A DNA stretch of 64,000 nucleotides from Philhelius pedissequus (GCA_910595825.1 OU343162.1:140739634-140803633); one strand, 5' to 3'. Numbered from the stretch's first letter, positions 37,769 to 51,840 are shown. Notes: generated by a model not told the origin, from the letters alone. Program-made: numbers and translations.

Positions 37769-40700
37769 ATGGATTCACTAAAAATTCCAAAAGGTACGTG
37801 TGTGATATGATAAACTACGAAGTTCCCCAGCTAAACACGAGTATTGTTTCTTTCTTTTTTTTTTCAAACAAAATCAAAACGCAAATAAATAAAGGAGGCT
37901 CAAGCAAACCCCCATCTGGTAGTGTCCCGATCACAGTGCGATTCAATGCTGGCGAAGAGAGCCTCGATGACATATTTCAATCGTTTCACAACAGTGCCAG
38001 CGGAGGAGGTGGGGCTGGGGATTCCCTATCAAGCAGCCCCCAACAACAGAATGTAAGTACCAGAGTTTGCTCAGTTTTGATTGAATCTGAATCTCATTGC
38101 CATTCATATCTCTCTGCAGCAAGATGAAGTAAACTCGCGAAACAACTTCCTCCAAGGAAACTTTTTCAATCGCAAAAGGTACCAAAAACTTTTTTACACA
38201 TTTTTCTTCAATTTGATATCAGAAATTCATATATTTTTTTAATTGTTTTTATATTCATCGTTAATATATGTTTTTGTTGTTGTTGTTGGTGTTGCGGGGG
38301 AGCCAAATGGGCGCATGTCACATATACATACATATAATGTGATGTGTATGTCAAATAAAACGATTTTTTGTTCTATTCAGTTTTCATTCGCGTTTTTTAT
38401 GTCGTGTTTTCAGTTTCCATCCTTAAATCAAACAAAATATGAATAAAAATGCTTTCATGCAAATCGGATACAAAGTAGACGAAAATAAGAGGAAAAATAA
38501 GAAAATCGTGTGGGTGGTAAGGGGGTATGGTGTTTAAATAAAGCTCACTTCCGGGTGCCTTATGCCTTTTTGCCTACCACCAACGTTGATTGAGTAATAA
38601 TACGAAAAAAAAAAATAATCCACCTTCCATTTTTTCTACATTCTTTTATTCAAATTGTATGTTGTGTGTATACAAAGAACTAGACGATGCATTTTTCTTC
38701 TTTTTCATAACCATCTTCTTTTGGTGGTCATGTACTGTAAGCACTGTACATACGTTCACAGTTACCGAGACGACAACACTCACTTAATGTACTCGTAATT
38801 GCATGTTTGCACTTGATGCAGTACATTTTTGTCTGCTTCCATTATTTGTATACATGCCAACACAGAAAAATAAGTGCAGCACGAAAACATCCTTTTGGTC
38901 ATTAAAAAACAACGACACTTGACGAGAGCTTGCTTTTATTTTTTCCCTGATACTTTTGATTACAAAAAAAAAAAAGCTTTGTTAGCTTGTGCTATCAAGG
39001 TTTAAAGATTTGATTTTACAAATCATCATTTTCCTTTCAAAGTATGCCTACTGCACTTTCATTTTCTTGAAAATCTGATTAGTTGATTAAAAATAACACG
39101 TTTTGACATATAAATAGGTATCTTAAATTTATTATAAGGAATTCAAAATAGATAGCCAAGATACCTAATTAAGTACACTTGCATTGTATCTATTTTATCA
39201 GAAGGATTCTCTTTGGTTCAAATCATAACCTTATAATTTATGTGCATGTATTTACAATGGGGTTCAATTCAAAACTTCTTAGTTAAGAATCAAGAATAAC
39301 TTTAACACGTCCATTGCACATTGACCTTCTCTTCTAATTCAAACAAAAACGATAAACCGCGATTCAGTTTACATACATTATGTACAGATGTACATACAAT
39401 GTTGTTGTTAGGTTTTCTAAGCACTTTTTATTCAATGATGACTAAATAGCTTTGAATAGTATAAACATTTTTTATTTAATAATGATATCATTTGTGTATA
39501 TTTCAATATACAAATGTACATACATACATATGTATTTATATAATAACTTAAATTTGAAACATTGTATATGGGTGATCGATCAAAAAAAAAATTAAAGCAA
39601 ATCCGAGTATATAAAGTTATTTCTTTTTTTTTTTTGTGGTTCGGGAATTTGATATATAGCATGTACCTAGTAAATATATAAAAAAATTCTTATTCAGAAC
39701 CAGTTTATGCAATTACAACTAAAATATTCCCCACTGCGGAATTGTGCTACAAAGACAAAGGAATTTCTAACAAAAAGTCTTACTTTTTAGGTAAAGAGTT
39801 CACACATGTTTTGAAAAAGGGCTTTTCCGCTGCTGCATTGATTAAATTAATCTTTTTGCTGTAAAAAAATCGTGAAAACTCGCAAAATTTTCTCAAGCCA
39901 ATCTAATCAATGAGGTTCTTTTATTCGAAATATTTAAACAAATTTGTAAGAACAGAACTAAATGCTTTACAATCAAACTGCGATTAGAAACGTTTTTATT
40001 TTATAACACTGCATTAATGTTGCGTAAAGAAATACTAGACGCTGATGTAAAACAGCATTACTGTATTAAGGAATTCAGCAATCTATATGTATGTATATGC
40101 ATTATGTATAGTATAGTTGTAGATTATGGTGATCAGAAAATGAGATTGGTAATTACGTAAGTCTAGTAAAATTCGTATATAGATTTTCAAAACTTGTCCG
40201 CACCTTTTTCTTGCAATTTATTGTATTAATGCAAATGTGTGGCTACAAATGGAATGGAAATTATAGGTCTGATCCACAATTATAAATTTGGTAGATTTGG
40301 ACAGAAGAGGGCGCACATGAGAGAGTAAAATATTTCACCTTAGTGACAATTTCTTGCTAATTTCTGCCCAATAAATATGTGTGCTGCCGTATTTTGTGCA
40401 CAAAAATGTGAAGACTGTCATTTTTGCAAGAGTAGGGGTAAAAATCTCTTAGAGAGCAAAAAAGTTTTACAAAAGTACGGGAACGCTTTGAACAATAATT
40501 TTAGCCTTGTTTCAAACGTCAAAATAAAACTGTATTTTTGAAAATGCTAATTAAAAATTTGTTTGAAATTATTTCTTAAAATAACCAATTTGATATCACA
40601 AATTTTAATTTTTTGAAGGAATAAGCCAGACCACACTTTAAATTCCATTATTTTCAAATTTGTAACGATACACATGGCAACTGACAGCTCATGTATTGTT

Positions 40701-43700
40701 TTTTTTTTCGTAGAAATTCATATGTCGATTTCGTTTCAATAATTAGGATTCGCTACTAAAACCAATACTTTTTGGCTTTGAAAAGAACGATTACGGACCG
40801 AATCTCTTGTATTAAGGAATTCAGCAATCTATATGTATGTATATGCATTATGTATAGTATAGTTGTAGATTATGGTGATCAGAAAATGAGATTGGTAATT
40901 ACGTAAGTCTAGTAAAATTCGTATATAGATTTTCAAAACTTGTCCGCACCTTTTTCTTGCAATTTATTGTATTAATGCAAATGTCTGGCTACAAATTGAA
41001 TGGAAATTATAGGTCTGATCCACAATTATAAATTTGGTAGTTTTGGACAGAATAGGGCGCACATGAGAGAGTAAAATATTTCACCTTAGTGACAATTTCT
41101 TGCTAATTTCTGCCCAATAAATTTTTGTGGGCAGAAAATTTACAATTGTCAGACTGACGTTTGTCATAAACGAAAAAAAACGTTTCGTAGTTGGTGTGAC
41201 AAAATATTTGTTCAACAAATAAATTAATTTAGAAACACTAAAATACAAAATAATTAGTTTGAAGAGAAAAAAATGTGAATTTACATCAAATAAAGAAATA
41301 AAAAAAAAAAAACAAATGTGTTGATGTTTAAAAATTGGCAGAAAATTGTGCACAAGCTGTTCCAGACTTTTTCGGACTTTATTTCTCAATGAGAGAATTT
41401 TATCCCCACTCTTCAAGTTTTGACAATCTACCAATTTCTGCCCAAAAAAAGTCTGGAGCAGACCTAATTTCTTGCTAATTTCTGCCCAATAAATATGTGT
41501 ATTGCCGTACTTTGTGCACAAAAATGTGGAGACTGTCATTTTTGCAATAGTGGGGGTAAAAATCTCTTAGAGAGAAACAAAGTTTTACAAAAGTACGGGA
41601 ACGCTTTGAACAATAATTTTAGCCATGTTTTAAACGTCAAAATAAAAGTGTATTTTTGAAAATGCTAATTAAAGATTTGCTTGAAATTATTTCTTAAAAT
41701 AACCAATTTGATATCACAAATTTTAATTTTTTGCAGGAATAAGCCAGGCCACACTTTAAATTCCATTATTTTCAAATTTGTAACGATACACATGGCAACT
41801 GACAGCTTATGTATTGTTTTTTTTTTTTTCGTAGAAATTCCTAGACTTTCGCAGTTTTAGGGAGTACGGGAACAAACCTAATATTTGTAGGCATCAATTT
41901 TTGAGCAGAACGTTTGTCATAAAGGAAAAAACTCTCTAGGTTGTTCTGCGAAAAGCACTAAAACACAAAATTATTATGGCCTTTTCGATTGGCCGTCCAG
42001 AACTGTTCTGACCCCCACAAAATGACAGTTGTTACTCTAAACAGAACAGAAAACGATTCTGGATTTCATTTCAGAATCGAAAACAGAATCACTAATACAC
42101 TCATATAATTAAAATGTCAAAATCATCGGGTTGTTTTGTTGTGTAATTTCGATGTGCTTATTGAATTTAAACTACTTTTCTGGTAAGATAAGGTAAAAAG
42201 AAGCAAGCTATAATTATTTTTCATACAAGAAAATGTGTATCTAAATTGAAATCAAGTGTTTTGGAAATTCTTTTTAGTCGATGTGATTTTTTTTAAATTT
42301 AATTTTCACAAATACAGTGATACATACAATTCAGACTTAGTCAAATTGTTTCCAGGTGTTTTATTGGGGGAACGTGTTCCGGACGGCCAATCGAAAAGGC
42401 CATTAGTTTGAAGAGAAAAAAATATAAACAAAAAACAAACGTGTTGACGTTTAAAAATTTGCAGAAATGTGTGCTTAAGATGTTCCAGTCTGCTTAGGAC
42501 TTTATTTCTTAATGATAGAATTTCATCCCCACTCCACAAGCTTATAAGCTGCCTATTTCTGCCAAAAAACAATCTGGATCAGACCATATATTTTTTAAAT
42601 TTGAATTTAATTTTTCGGAAGTTCAAACAGTCCACACATTATTTTGTTTAATATTCAACCACTCCTTTTTTTTTATCCATGAAAAACAATTGTGTTAGGA
42701 AGTAAACTTTTTAGGCCCGTTTTCTGATACTAATCATAAATATTTAGGTTCAGATTAAAACGTTTATGTGCTACTTTGTCCGTTGCGTAAATTGTCTAGC
42801 GCATATGCGTAATTTCTTTATCAGCAAGCGGGCCTTAAATACATACATAAGCTTTTATACAACAAAGAAGTTCGACCAAATACAATGATTTGCTTAGTAC
42901 ACATTGTACACTCTACTAACTGATAAGCAATCAAAAACAATGTCACTCTCAATGATAATAATCGACAATGCAAATGCGGAATCAATACACAATTGTTATA
43001 AAAATTATACAAACGATCTTTGTATTTTCAAATTTAACCAAGCTAGGTATAGTATAAGCATTCCTTATTATGTTTTTTTTTTTGAGTTTAAATTAAAGCA
43101 TTAACCAATTTAAGTATGGGAACCGAAATTCTTTCATTATTTCTATTTTTTGTGGGTATGTAAAAAAAATTAGCAACAACAACAACAAAACATCGGATCC
43201 AAAAGGTGTATAATAAAATTTCGTTTGTATATAAACAAAAAAAAAAACTATTAAATTGTTATAAATTTAAGATTAAATTTAACCTACCCAAAAATACGGA
43301 ACAAAATTGGAAGCTAAATAACTAATGTTTTAAGTACATTTAAAAGAATTATTTTATTTTGTACATTTCTTAAGTTTATTCAAAAGTAAATATGTGTGAG
43401 AGAGAAAAAAAATGCAAAAGTGTGACCGTGAAAGAGAGAGAGAGAGAGGAAAATATTTCTGTAGTAAGTAATAATTCACTTTAATTATTATGTGGTGGAG
43501 TGTATGTGTTTGCGTTACCTAATTGTTACGCTGGGCAGTCGCAATCGCAATACAATTTAAAGTAAGTTGTTTATGTTGCTTCCTTATAATAAAGCTTTTT
43601 TTTTTTTTAACAAAACAAACGAGTACATAATATGATAGTTAACACATAATTAAAGCAAAAAAGCCTTTAATATTTGTGTCGCGATACTATAAACTATATA

Positions 43701-46614
43701 CAGTATAATAGAGGTGCCAAATTTGTTGGTGTTGTTTATGTGTTGTGTTTCTATTGTTACATGTGAACAATTCTTGTCTAAAAATTTTTAACGCACACCA
43801 GTATTCTTACACGTAAATTATGGTTATCCATCAGTGACTAGTATATTAACAAATAACTTAAAAAAAAAAACAGTTTCAACACATTCACTACAATAATTAC
43901 TACTACTACAAAAAAAAACAACTCAACTTACATATATGGAGAATAATAAAACAACGAAACCGCCAGAGAGCCTCTAGGACAAAAAGTGTATCGTGTTATT
44001 TATATATTTTTTTAAAATTTATTGTTAAAATACATACCTACTTAAAACTTAACTGCGATCACGCCCGGTGTAACATTTATGTAATGCTGTCCTCTTTTTC
44101 TACTTTACGATTTAACTTTAAGAAATTCTCTTTCTTTTTGTTTTGGAAATGAAAACTTTTTTCTTTTTTTTTTTTTTGAATAAAACTTAAAAATTAATTT
44201 AAAAAAAAATGTTTCTTTCAAAAATTATTAAAAATAGAAAAAAAAAATTCTGAAACCTCCACCGTTGCGTATTTGTGACGCTGGGCGGAAGCGGGTTAAA
44301 TTTGAAATCTATTAATTATAACTGAAATGAAAATATGGTTGTAGTTTTTTGTTTGTCTAATTTCTTTACAACTTCTTAAATAAGGTATTAGTTATTAAAA
44401 ACAAACAAAAAAAAAAGATGTTCTAAAAGTGTCGGCGAGCTTTGTTTGTCTATATCAAATAGAAAATCAATCAGTTCAAGAAGCTTAGAAATTAATACAT
44501 AAAAACTTTTTGGTATTTAGGTTTGTATTAAAATGTTAAGGTTGTTTTATCTGTTATACTTTAAAATCAGTATCAAAATTCTAGAAGACATCAAAATTAT
44601 AAGTACCTACTGATTTCGAAAGATATGTATGCCTCTTTTCAGTATTTGTTGTTCCGATTGCTCGGCTCTAATTAAATGAACGGAAATGCCTAGAAAGCCC
44701 AACATTCATATTAAAAGGCTGAGAAAAATTTAGAGTATTTTTATTCAGATATATTTTGTTTAAAAAAAAATGTCTTTCTAAAATGCTTTCAAATTGATAT
44801 TTTAAATGCTCAAAACAAATTAAGAAAAACACGGGAATCCTGTGTGACTTTTACTTTATTTTTTGTCTAGGATCAATGCTATAACATTAGTACCTAATCT
44901 CTATAACAAATAGCTAAGTCAATCTCAAATAACGGTTCTGAATTTTATCCCTAGTAATAGGAATTAAGATTTCAAGTGAAAGAAAAGCTCCCTAAAAGGT
45001 CGAATGTTTTTGATCCATATCTACTCGCTGTTTTTATAGTTACAAATTCTTATTGTTTAAATTTATAATTTTGGTGAATCATTTCTTGTTTAATACTGCG
45101 CTTTTTTTGGTCCCTTATTTTATTAAATTTTAGTCTTATTTTACGTAGGAACTAAACTACAAACATATTTTCAAGATTTTTTTTTAAACTGATACTTTAG
45201 ATACCTATTATTGAAAGAAAAAAAATTTAACAATAAATAACACTTCTTTGATCTTAGTGCAATGCCACCACCACCACCACAACAACAACAACAACAAGGA
45301 CCTTCACAGCCGCCATCGGTTAAACAACAGCAGCTTTCACCAAATCATCCATGCCCACCAGAAAATTCCCCCTTCAATGGATCTCAGCCTGGCATATCGA
45401 ATAGCATTTCTCCTAATAAATATCGCCGCAGCATCTCATTTCCCGGCAAAGGCTCATCACCTACTCCAGGTTATTCACTTGATGTTGTGCCACCGGGAAT
45501 GGTAGGTAACGGTGCTGGCGGCGGTGGAGCTGGTGGAGATAATATCTATCATGGCTATCAGGACCGCTGTCAGATCGGTAATGGAATCGATATGCACAGT
45601 CTAAATGATATGATGCGGAATTTGGGAGTGGCGGCTGCAAGTGGTGGCAGCGTTGGCCCTGGCGGTGATGCTGGATCGGTTGCTGATCGATTACGCGGCA
45701 AGACATTGAGTGTAACTAGTGATCATTTGTCTGACGAGGCTGGAAATTTTATTGATGGCGGAGGAAATCTGAAACTAAATTCACCCTCAAGATCATCCCC
45801 CCATTCCCAAGGCTCAGAAGTGACTGCTCGATATTCGAGGAAGGTCTTTGTTGGAGGATTACCTCCCGATATTGACGAAGATGAGATAACTACATCTTTT
45901 CGGAGATTTGGTCCGTTGGTTGTGGACTGGCCACATAAAGCAGAATCAAAATCATACTTTCCACCCAAGGGATATGCCTTTTTGTTGTTTCAGGATGAAA
46001 ACAGTGTGCAACAGTTGATTGAGTCTTGCATTACAGATGATGAAAAACTGTATTTGTGTGTGTCTTCGCCAACGATTAAGGATAAAGCTGTGCAAATAAG
46101 ACCTTGGCGTTTGGCAGATGCCGATTATGTTCTTGACGCCACCATGTCATTAGATCCACGAAAAACTGTGTTTGTCGGCGGAGTACCACGTCCGCTTAAA
46201 GCTTTTGAATTGGCTATGATCATGGATCATCTGTACGGCGGTGTTTGTTATGCAGGCATAGACACCGATCCTGAGCTAAAGTATCCCAAAGGTGCCGGAC
46301 GTGTGGCATTTTCTAACCAACAAAGCTACATCTCTGCGATATCGGCACGTTTTGTGCAACTGCAACATGGTGACATCGACAAGCGAGTAGAGGTTAAACC
46401 ATACGTGCTGGATGATCAAATGTGTGACGAGTGCGAAGGACAACGATGTGGTGGAAAGTTTGCACCTTTCTTTTGTGCCAACGTGACTTGCCTGCAGTAC
46501 TATTGCGAGCAGTGTTGGGGTGCCATTCACTCACGCCCTGGTCGAGAATATCATAAACCTCTAGTCAAAGAAGGCGCCGACAGACCCCGGGCTGTGCCCT
46601 TTCGCTGGTGTTAA
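37769..46614 (+). CDS. orb2: Orb2, CPEB2-4-type cytoplasmic polyadenylation element-binding protein
   Basis: Orb2 binds U-rich elements in mRNA 3' UTRs and controls translation; in Drosophila it acts in neurons (long-term memory) and testis. Coding exons 37769-37793, 37895-38052, 38120-38178 and 45258-46614 keep phase (1, 0, 2) and give 532 residues. The N-terminus 'MDSLKIPK' matches, as I recall it, the long (B) Drosophila isoform. A short Pro/Gln tract starts near residue 84. RRM1 (~276-360) has 'KVFVGGLPPDI' and 'KGYAFLLF'. RRM2 (~383-465) has 'KTVFVGGVPR' and 'GAGRVAF'. The C-terminal ZZ zinc domain (~470-515) has 'CDEC', 'CLQYYCEQCW' and 'H...H'. ATG 37769 has a good context; an in-frame ATG at 37736 would add 11 residues. 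Intron 3 is 7.1 kb and holds MITEs. Alternative first exons were not located. Confidence 0.95.
40062..41840. repeat. Tandem duplication of a ~750-bp block
   Basis: The segment 40062-40719 recurs at 40809-41840 in the same orientation. It starts at 'tgtattaaggaattcagca' and ends at 'cgtagaaattc'. The offset is 747 bp. The copies differ by few substitutions, but the second contains about 370 extra bases bounded by the direct repeat 'tttcttgctaatttctgccc' (41096 and 41468). That extra segment completes MITE A. Confidence 0.85.
41010..41466 (+). mobile_element. MITE A, complete copy
   Basis: The 457-bp element begins 'taggtctgatcca' and ends 'tggagcagaccta', which are inverted repeats with one mismatch in 13. 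It has no transposase. Other copies are at 16272-16735, a left half at 40265-40380, and a copy split by MITE F at about 41895-42590. Confidence 0.75.
41895..42590 (+). mobile_element. MITE A copy interrupted by MITE F
   Basis: The left part (41895-41977) matches 41153-41257 ('cgtttgtcataaa', 'aagcactaaaacacaaaatta'). The right part (42404-42590) matches 41258-41466 ('tagtttgaagagaaaaaaa', 'tttatttctta', 'atccccactc', 'ctggatcagacc'). Between them sits MITE F. Confidence 0.7.
41976..42403 (+). mobile_element. MITE F, complete, PIF/Harbinger-like
   Basis: It has 23-bp perfect terminal inverted repeats ('atggccttttcgattggccg' then 'tcc' at 41976-41998; the complement at 42381-42403). If the element is taken as 41977-42402 ('tggcc...ggcca'), it is flanked by TTA on both sides. 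The uninterrupted sequence at 41243-41265 ('aaaataattagtttg') shows one TTA at that point. A 3-bp TTA duplication and GGCC-like ends suit the PIF/Harbinger superfamily. Confidence 0.75.
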
Positions 46615-49600
46615 CGCTAGCTTCCCCCGAGAGGCAGATATACGTAGAAAGATGCAAAGAAACAACAAAGGAAACATTTTTTTAACTTAATATCCGCTCT
46701 TCTCAACATGATAATAATTATATTTAAAATATGTATGTATATAGATGTATACACACAATGTATATATATATATATACATATATAAAAATATCTACAGAAA
46801 ATAATACCAAGTAAAAGAGTTACCATTTACCAACCAAGAAACGAATTAATCAACAGCGCAATAACCATTAAACAAAAATATTTAAATAGTCATACATTTA
46901 TAGAGAAAAAAACACAAACAACACACACATATACACACATCATACACCAAAACTTAATCAAATTCCAAAATTAAAAAAAAAAACAATACAAATCTCTTAT
47001 AGTAGATATATATAAAAGAAATTAAACAGCAACTATTACATATAGTGCCAGAGCGTAGCATCTGAGAATAAGCGAGTTTGTGGATTGTGAGAACTTATTA
47101 TTATTTAGTTTTTTTTTTACTATTTATTATTATATCATTTTATTATAATTATGTTAGAGCATAGGTTTTTTTTTTTAAATATTATGTATTGTATATACAT
47201 ATAACATATGTGCAATTAATACAAGTGAAAACTGTATTGAAAAGAGAGAAATCCTCGCAAATGGATCAACTATAGGTTACACATATACCCTTAACGGTTC
47301 ATATAAGAGGGTTGAGGATCTTAACTTCTACATGTTCTCTAACTTAATCGTACAAAACATAATTTGGATAAGTTCTAAATTCTCAATTGAATTTAAGTAG
47401 AGGGAATTTTATTAAGATCATGTTAGAGGTTGCTTTGAGGAAATGCCATTCTATGAAATCAATATATATGTATATAGTACATATATAGATCCCCAAACCG
47501 CCCTCTGTTCGATAGGTTTCACTGTTATAACTTTAATCAAAGATCCACTCTAATTCATATCTCGCAGAGCCAAAGAATACAAACTAACAACGTGCAATCT
47601 TGTCAGTTTTTTTTTTTTGTTTAAATACTTGTTATTAAATAATTTTATTGTTTAACTTATTATTGTTTTCTTTAGTTCAATAATTATTAGCAGTTGGTGC
47701 TAGATGTTGGTTTTATTATTCTTTTACTAGATTTAATTAAGTTCATATTTATTAAAGAAAAAAAAACTCACAATCTATCTCTCTCCCAATTATCATAAAT
47801 GCTTGAAAAAAAAATGATAATTTATTAGCCCTAATTACCTACTGCTTGTGTTCAGTATTAGCTAATTATTATTATTGTTCTCCTAATTATTTTAATCATA
47901 AATTTCGATAAGAAAACAATTCTTATTAACCAAAACAAAAAAAAAATCATTTTTTACACATTGTTTATTTTTTTCTATACATAATATATAAACATAAACT
48001 ATTGCAACCAAAAAAAAAAAATAAACACTAGACAACTTTTTATATATATAGACATTTTTGTATTGATTTTTAAAAAATTAAACGCAAAAAATTATAAAAA
48101 TATGTCATTATAAAAGAAAAACATTAATACAAAACAAAATCAAATATTGTTTTAATATAAATGTATGTGCAATAAAAATTATAAAAAAAATATGATATAG
48201 CGTTTTTTTCACTTGTCAATAAATTAAAGAAAAAAACAAATAAACACGTAATTAAGTAATTTTACTTGTTTTTTTTTATGAATATATATATTTAAAATAT
48301 AAAGAATATTATATTAAAAAAATGAAAACTGTAGTTATATTAATGAAATTAAATTAGAAAAAATTTTGTAATTTGTATTAAAAACATAAAAAAAAATAAC
48401 AAAACAAAAAAAAATGCAAAAAAATAATATGATCAAGAAAAATTAAAATAAGATTTTGTTTTCTTGTTATATAGAATAGCTTATTTTATTTTAATTGTAA
48501 TATTATAAACAAACAGAATTGTCTTCTTTTTTTTGTTTTAAAAAGAAGATTTGAGTGTTAGTTTTTGTTTTTAATTATTATTTAACTATCGAGCACACCA
48601 CGTTTATTTTTAATAAAGTAGGTTGTGTCAGAAATAATATTTAATTAGTGCAATGCTTTCAAAAAGCAATCAAAATAAATAATACAAACTTTGTTGAATG
48701 ACCCTTAAATTATGCATTATTAATTATTTTTTTATGTTAATAAAAACAAAAGAAACATTTTTTGAAACGACATTTTCTTTTTACATAATTTTATTTTTGT
48801 GGTTTTGGATTCTAAACTGAGAATACCAAGAAACCAGTTCAGAAAAATACTCTTAGATGAGGAAACATTTTTTGACGGATCTCGTTTCTTTAATGATGAG
48901 CTTTAAATTCAAGAAAATTATATCAGGTTAAATTACTTTGATATATTCAAAATAAGGGAAATGTTTAACGTAAATTGTTTCAATGTTTGTGTTTGGGTCT
49001 ATAGAATATTTTCGTTTTCCTAAACGATAATCGGGCTTTCTTCCTCTACAATAAAACAAAATACTTTTTTGGATGTTTGTACCTGATCACAACTAAAATA
49101 TGTAGTTTTTTAGTGGGTAAAGTTTGAAAAACTTGAATAAAATTACAAAATTGCTATATGTCGCAAAAAAGACAACAGACAGTTAAACAAAACAATTAAA
49201 CCAATGGCAAAACTAAAGGTATTTGAAGAATGATGGTGCGAAAACCATCGATTGGTTATAAAATTCAATACGAGTTATTCTTGACATATCATACGTCGAG
49301 GTAATGTTTTTTTTTTTAATTGTTGTAAGGAGGTAAATCATTGATATAATCGTTCCATAAAAGGACACAACTTAAATCAAAAAAGAAAGTTGAGTGAATT
49401 TGATTTTAGTATTTCGTAATTTGTGACCATATAAATTAGATTGTTTGCCGAAGTTATGGTGGAACCATTGAACCTGTATCGGTACATTACTTTTTCTTGT
49501 TAGTATTAACTTAATGTTTATACTACAAAAGACTCTTACTTACACGGATAGATTGCAAATAGACCAAGATACGAGTAGTATTTAAAAACATTTGTGTTGC

Positions 49601-51840
49601 AACACAGCGTGCATGCTTTCGATATTTCAGAATGGTGAAAAACGATTATAATTGAATTTAAACCATTACAGCAATCGTTTAATTAAACACCATGCCGTAA
49701 AAAAACATTCATTTTTATATACAAATTTTTCCAAATTCACATTTGGCACAATCTACAAATAATATTGTTTTCACTCAGAACTTTTAATTTAAAACCATCC
49801 ATATTGATATCCTTATTAGCTTTATCTAAATTATTTTATTATTGTGATTTGTTAGATATTAATTTACGAGTATATTTAATCGTTAATCCTTTCAAGACGG
49901 GTGGAGGAATAATAAAAACTTCACATGCCAACTCAAGATCAAGAAAAATTAATGAAATTAAAAAAAAAAATTAAAACAACTGGTATACATGTATAAATTT
50001 TGAATAAAACCATCCCGGCCCATAATGACAGACATTCTGTTTTGTACAACACACAGACACGGCTACCGTCCAGAAAGGGTTAAACAAAAAAATTGAATGT
50101 AAGCAAAACAAAAAGAATAATACATATAATTAATTGACTTTAGTGGAATACTTGCCTTAATAGTCTATTTATATAAATATATATTTAAAAAAAAAAAAAA
50201 ACAAATTAAAAATGAATACACACTTAATCGTAGCAAAAATGAAAATAACAATTAGCTCACCTAGCCAATATCCTCCATCTCTTTTAATAAAATTCAATAA
50301 AAATAAACTAAAAAAAAACTGAAATCTTCCTCCCTACAAAAACTAAATAAAATATGAAACAAAATTAAAACATCACGTATTTGAAAAAAAAACGTAACAA
50401 ATTTTCAATTGGTACAACACACACATTTGTTACAATACCTTTTCATTTAATTTTCATGTTTATTATTATTATTTTTTTTTTAATATCAACAAAATCATTT
50501 ATTTCATTATAGAAATTTTCAAATGTACGCATTTTTTTATTTGCGTCATTATTAGCGACTGTTAGTGTACAAATTTTTTAAATAAACAAAATTGAAATGG
50601 AAAATAAAATTTTTAAACAAAAAAGAAAACCATTAATGTAGGTAGTGTTCTTTTTTAAAAGTAATTTTTATTAGTCAAATTGATAAAACAAAAAAAAAAG
50701 ATGAAAAAAACTAAGATTAATTAAAAAAAAATAATCCAATCTAAAATTAAAAGGAAGGAGGGGGCGCCGTGATGGGTGAACAAAAACCATAAACTGTAAA
50801 AAGTTTTTGGTGTTCAAACAAAAAAAAAAACAAACATTTAAATATTTTTGAGCTGAATTTTTATTAAAAAAAAAAAACAAAAACTTTGTATTTTCCCTTA
50901 AAAAATACATTTTTTTAATTAATAAAAAACAAAACAAAATGCGTCTGGTGCTAATATACGTTTTAAATCTATTTGTCGCTCTTATGACGCAATGCGAAAA
51001 AAGTTAAAAATTAAAATGATATCCTAAAGAATACATTATATAAATTAGTAAAATAAGGTTTTTTTTAATCAAATTCCTCAGAAAACATGCTAATCTTATT
51101 CGTATATGTATGTATGTATGTATATATTGAATTAGACTCCAAAAACCCAGCGCTTAATAAAATTGAAATCAAACAGCTTATAATATTTTGATTACATTCG
51201 TATTTTATTTATTATTTTATTAGGTTAACTCAATCCCTGTTGTTAGCCTCTCCCGGTCTTAAGATAACCTCTTCCTAAAATTTCCTTTTTTAGCAAAATA
51301 TTTAATAGTAAAATATTTTAATATTTTATACAATGCATACAAATCTATATATTATTAAAAAAAAATAAGATGTAAACAATTCAATAATTTATATTACTAT
51401 TATTTTTTTATTTCATTAGTCTCAACAAAAAAAAAAAAACAAATTATGTAAAACATTCTTTGTAATATTCATTGTTTGTTTTGTTTTTAGTCGTTATTTA
51501 TTAAACAAAAAAAAAGTTACGAAATAGCTCGTAGGATATAAAAGAAAATATAAAAAAAATATGAATTCGTTTCGAGGAAAACCAAATCGATTCCTCAATA
51601 GATATTCTGTTAAATAAACCCTTCATAAAGATCAATAAATAAAAATTAATTAAAAAAAAGTTTTTTAACTAAGAAAAATGACATACTTAACAAAATTATA
51701 TTAAAGAAAATAATTACTAAAATGCAAAAAAAAACTTTGTAACATTTACTTATACCAAAAACCAAAAAAAAAAAGATGAATTGAAAAAATATCTTAAACT
51801 TAAATAAATTTTTTTCTGAAATAACTTTACAAGCAGTTGT
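46615..51840 (+). other. Extremely A/T-rich region, possible long orb2 3' UTR
   Basis: Immediately after the orb2 stop, about 5.2 kb is dominated by A and T runs, with many AATAAA/ATTAAA hexamers and U-rich (TTTTAT, TTTTTAT) motifs and no open frame of note. Orb2 proteins bind U-rich elements and Drosophila neural genes often have extended 3' UTRs, so an extended UTR is plausible. I infer this from position and composition only; where transcripts end cannot be read from the sequence. Confidence 0.4.

Larger units (their letters stand above)
38179..45257. other. orb2 intron 3
   Basis: This 7.1-kb intron has its donor at 38179 and its acceptor AG at 45256-45257. It contains the duplicated block and MITEs of 40062-42600, simple repeats such as the GA tract near 43434-43449, and otherwise unique A/T-rich sequence. 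No nested gene was recognised. Confidence 0.75.

Noticed and set aside
41081..41539. 152-residue frame on the minus strand
   Set aside because: It lies across MITE A and the duplicated block; no domain.
45248..45505. His/Asn-rich frame overlapping the orb2 exon
   Set aside because: It is the CAN repeat read one frame off; the RRM-containing frame is the gene.
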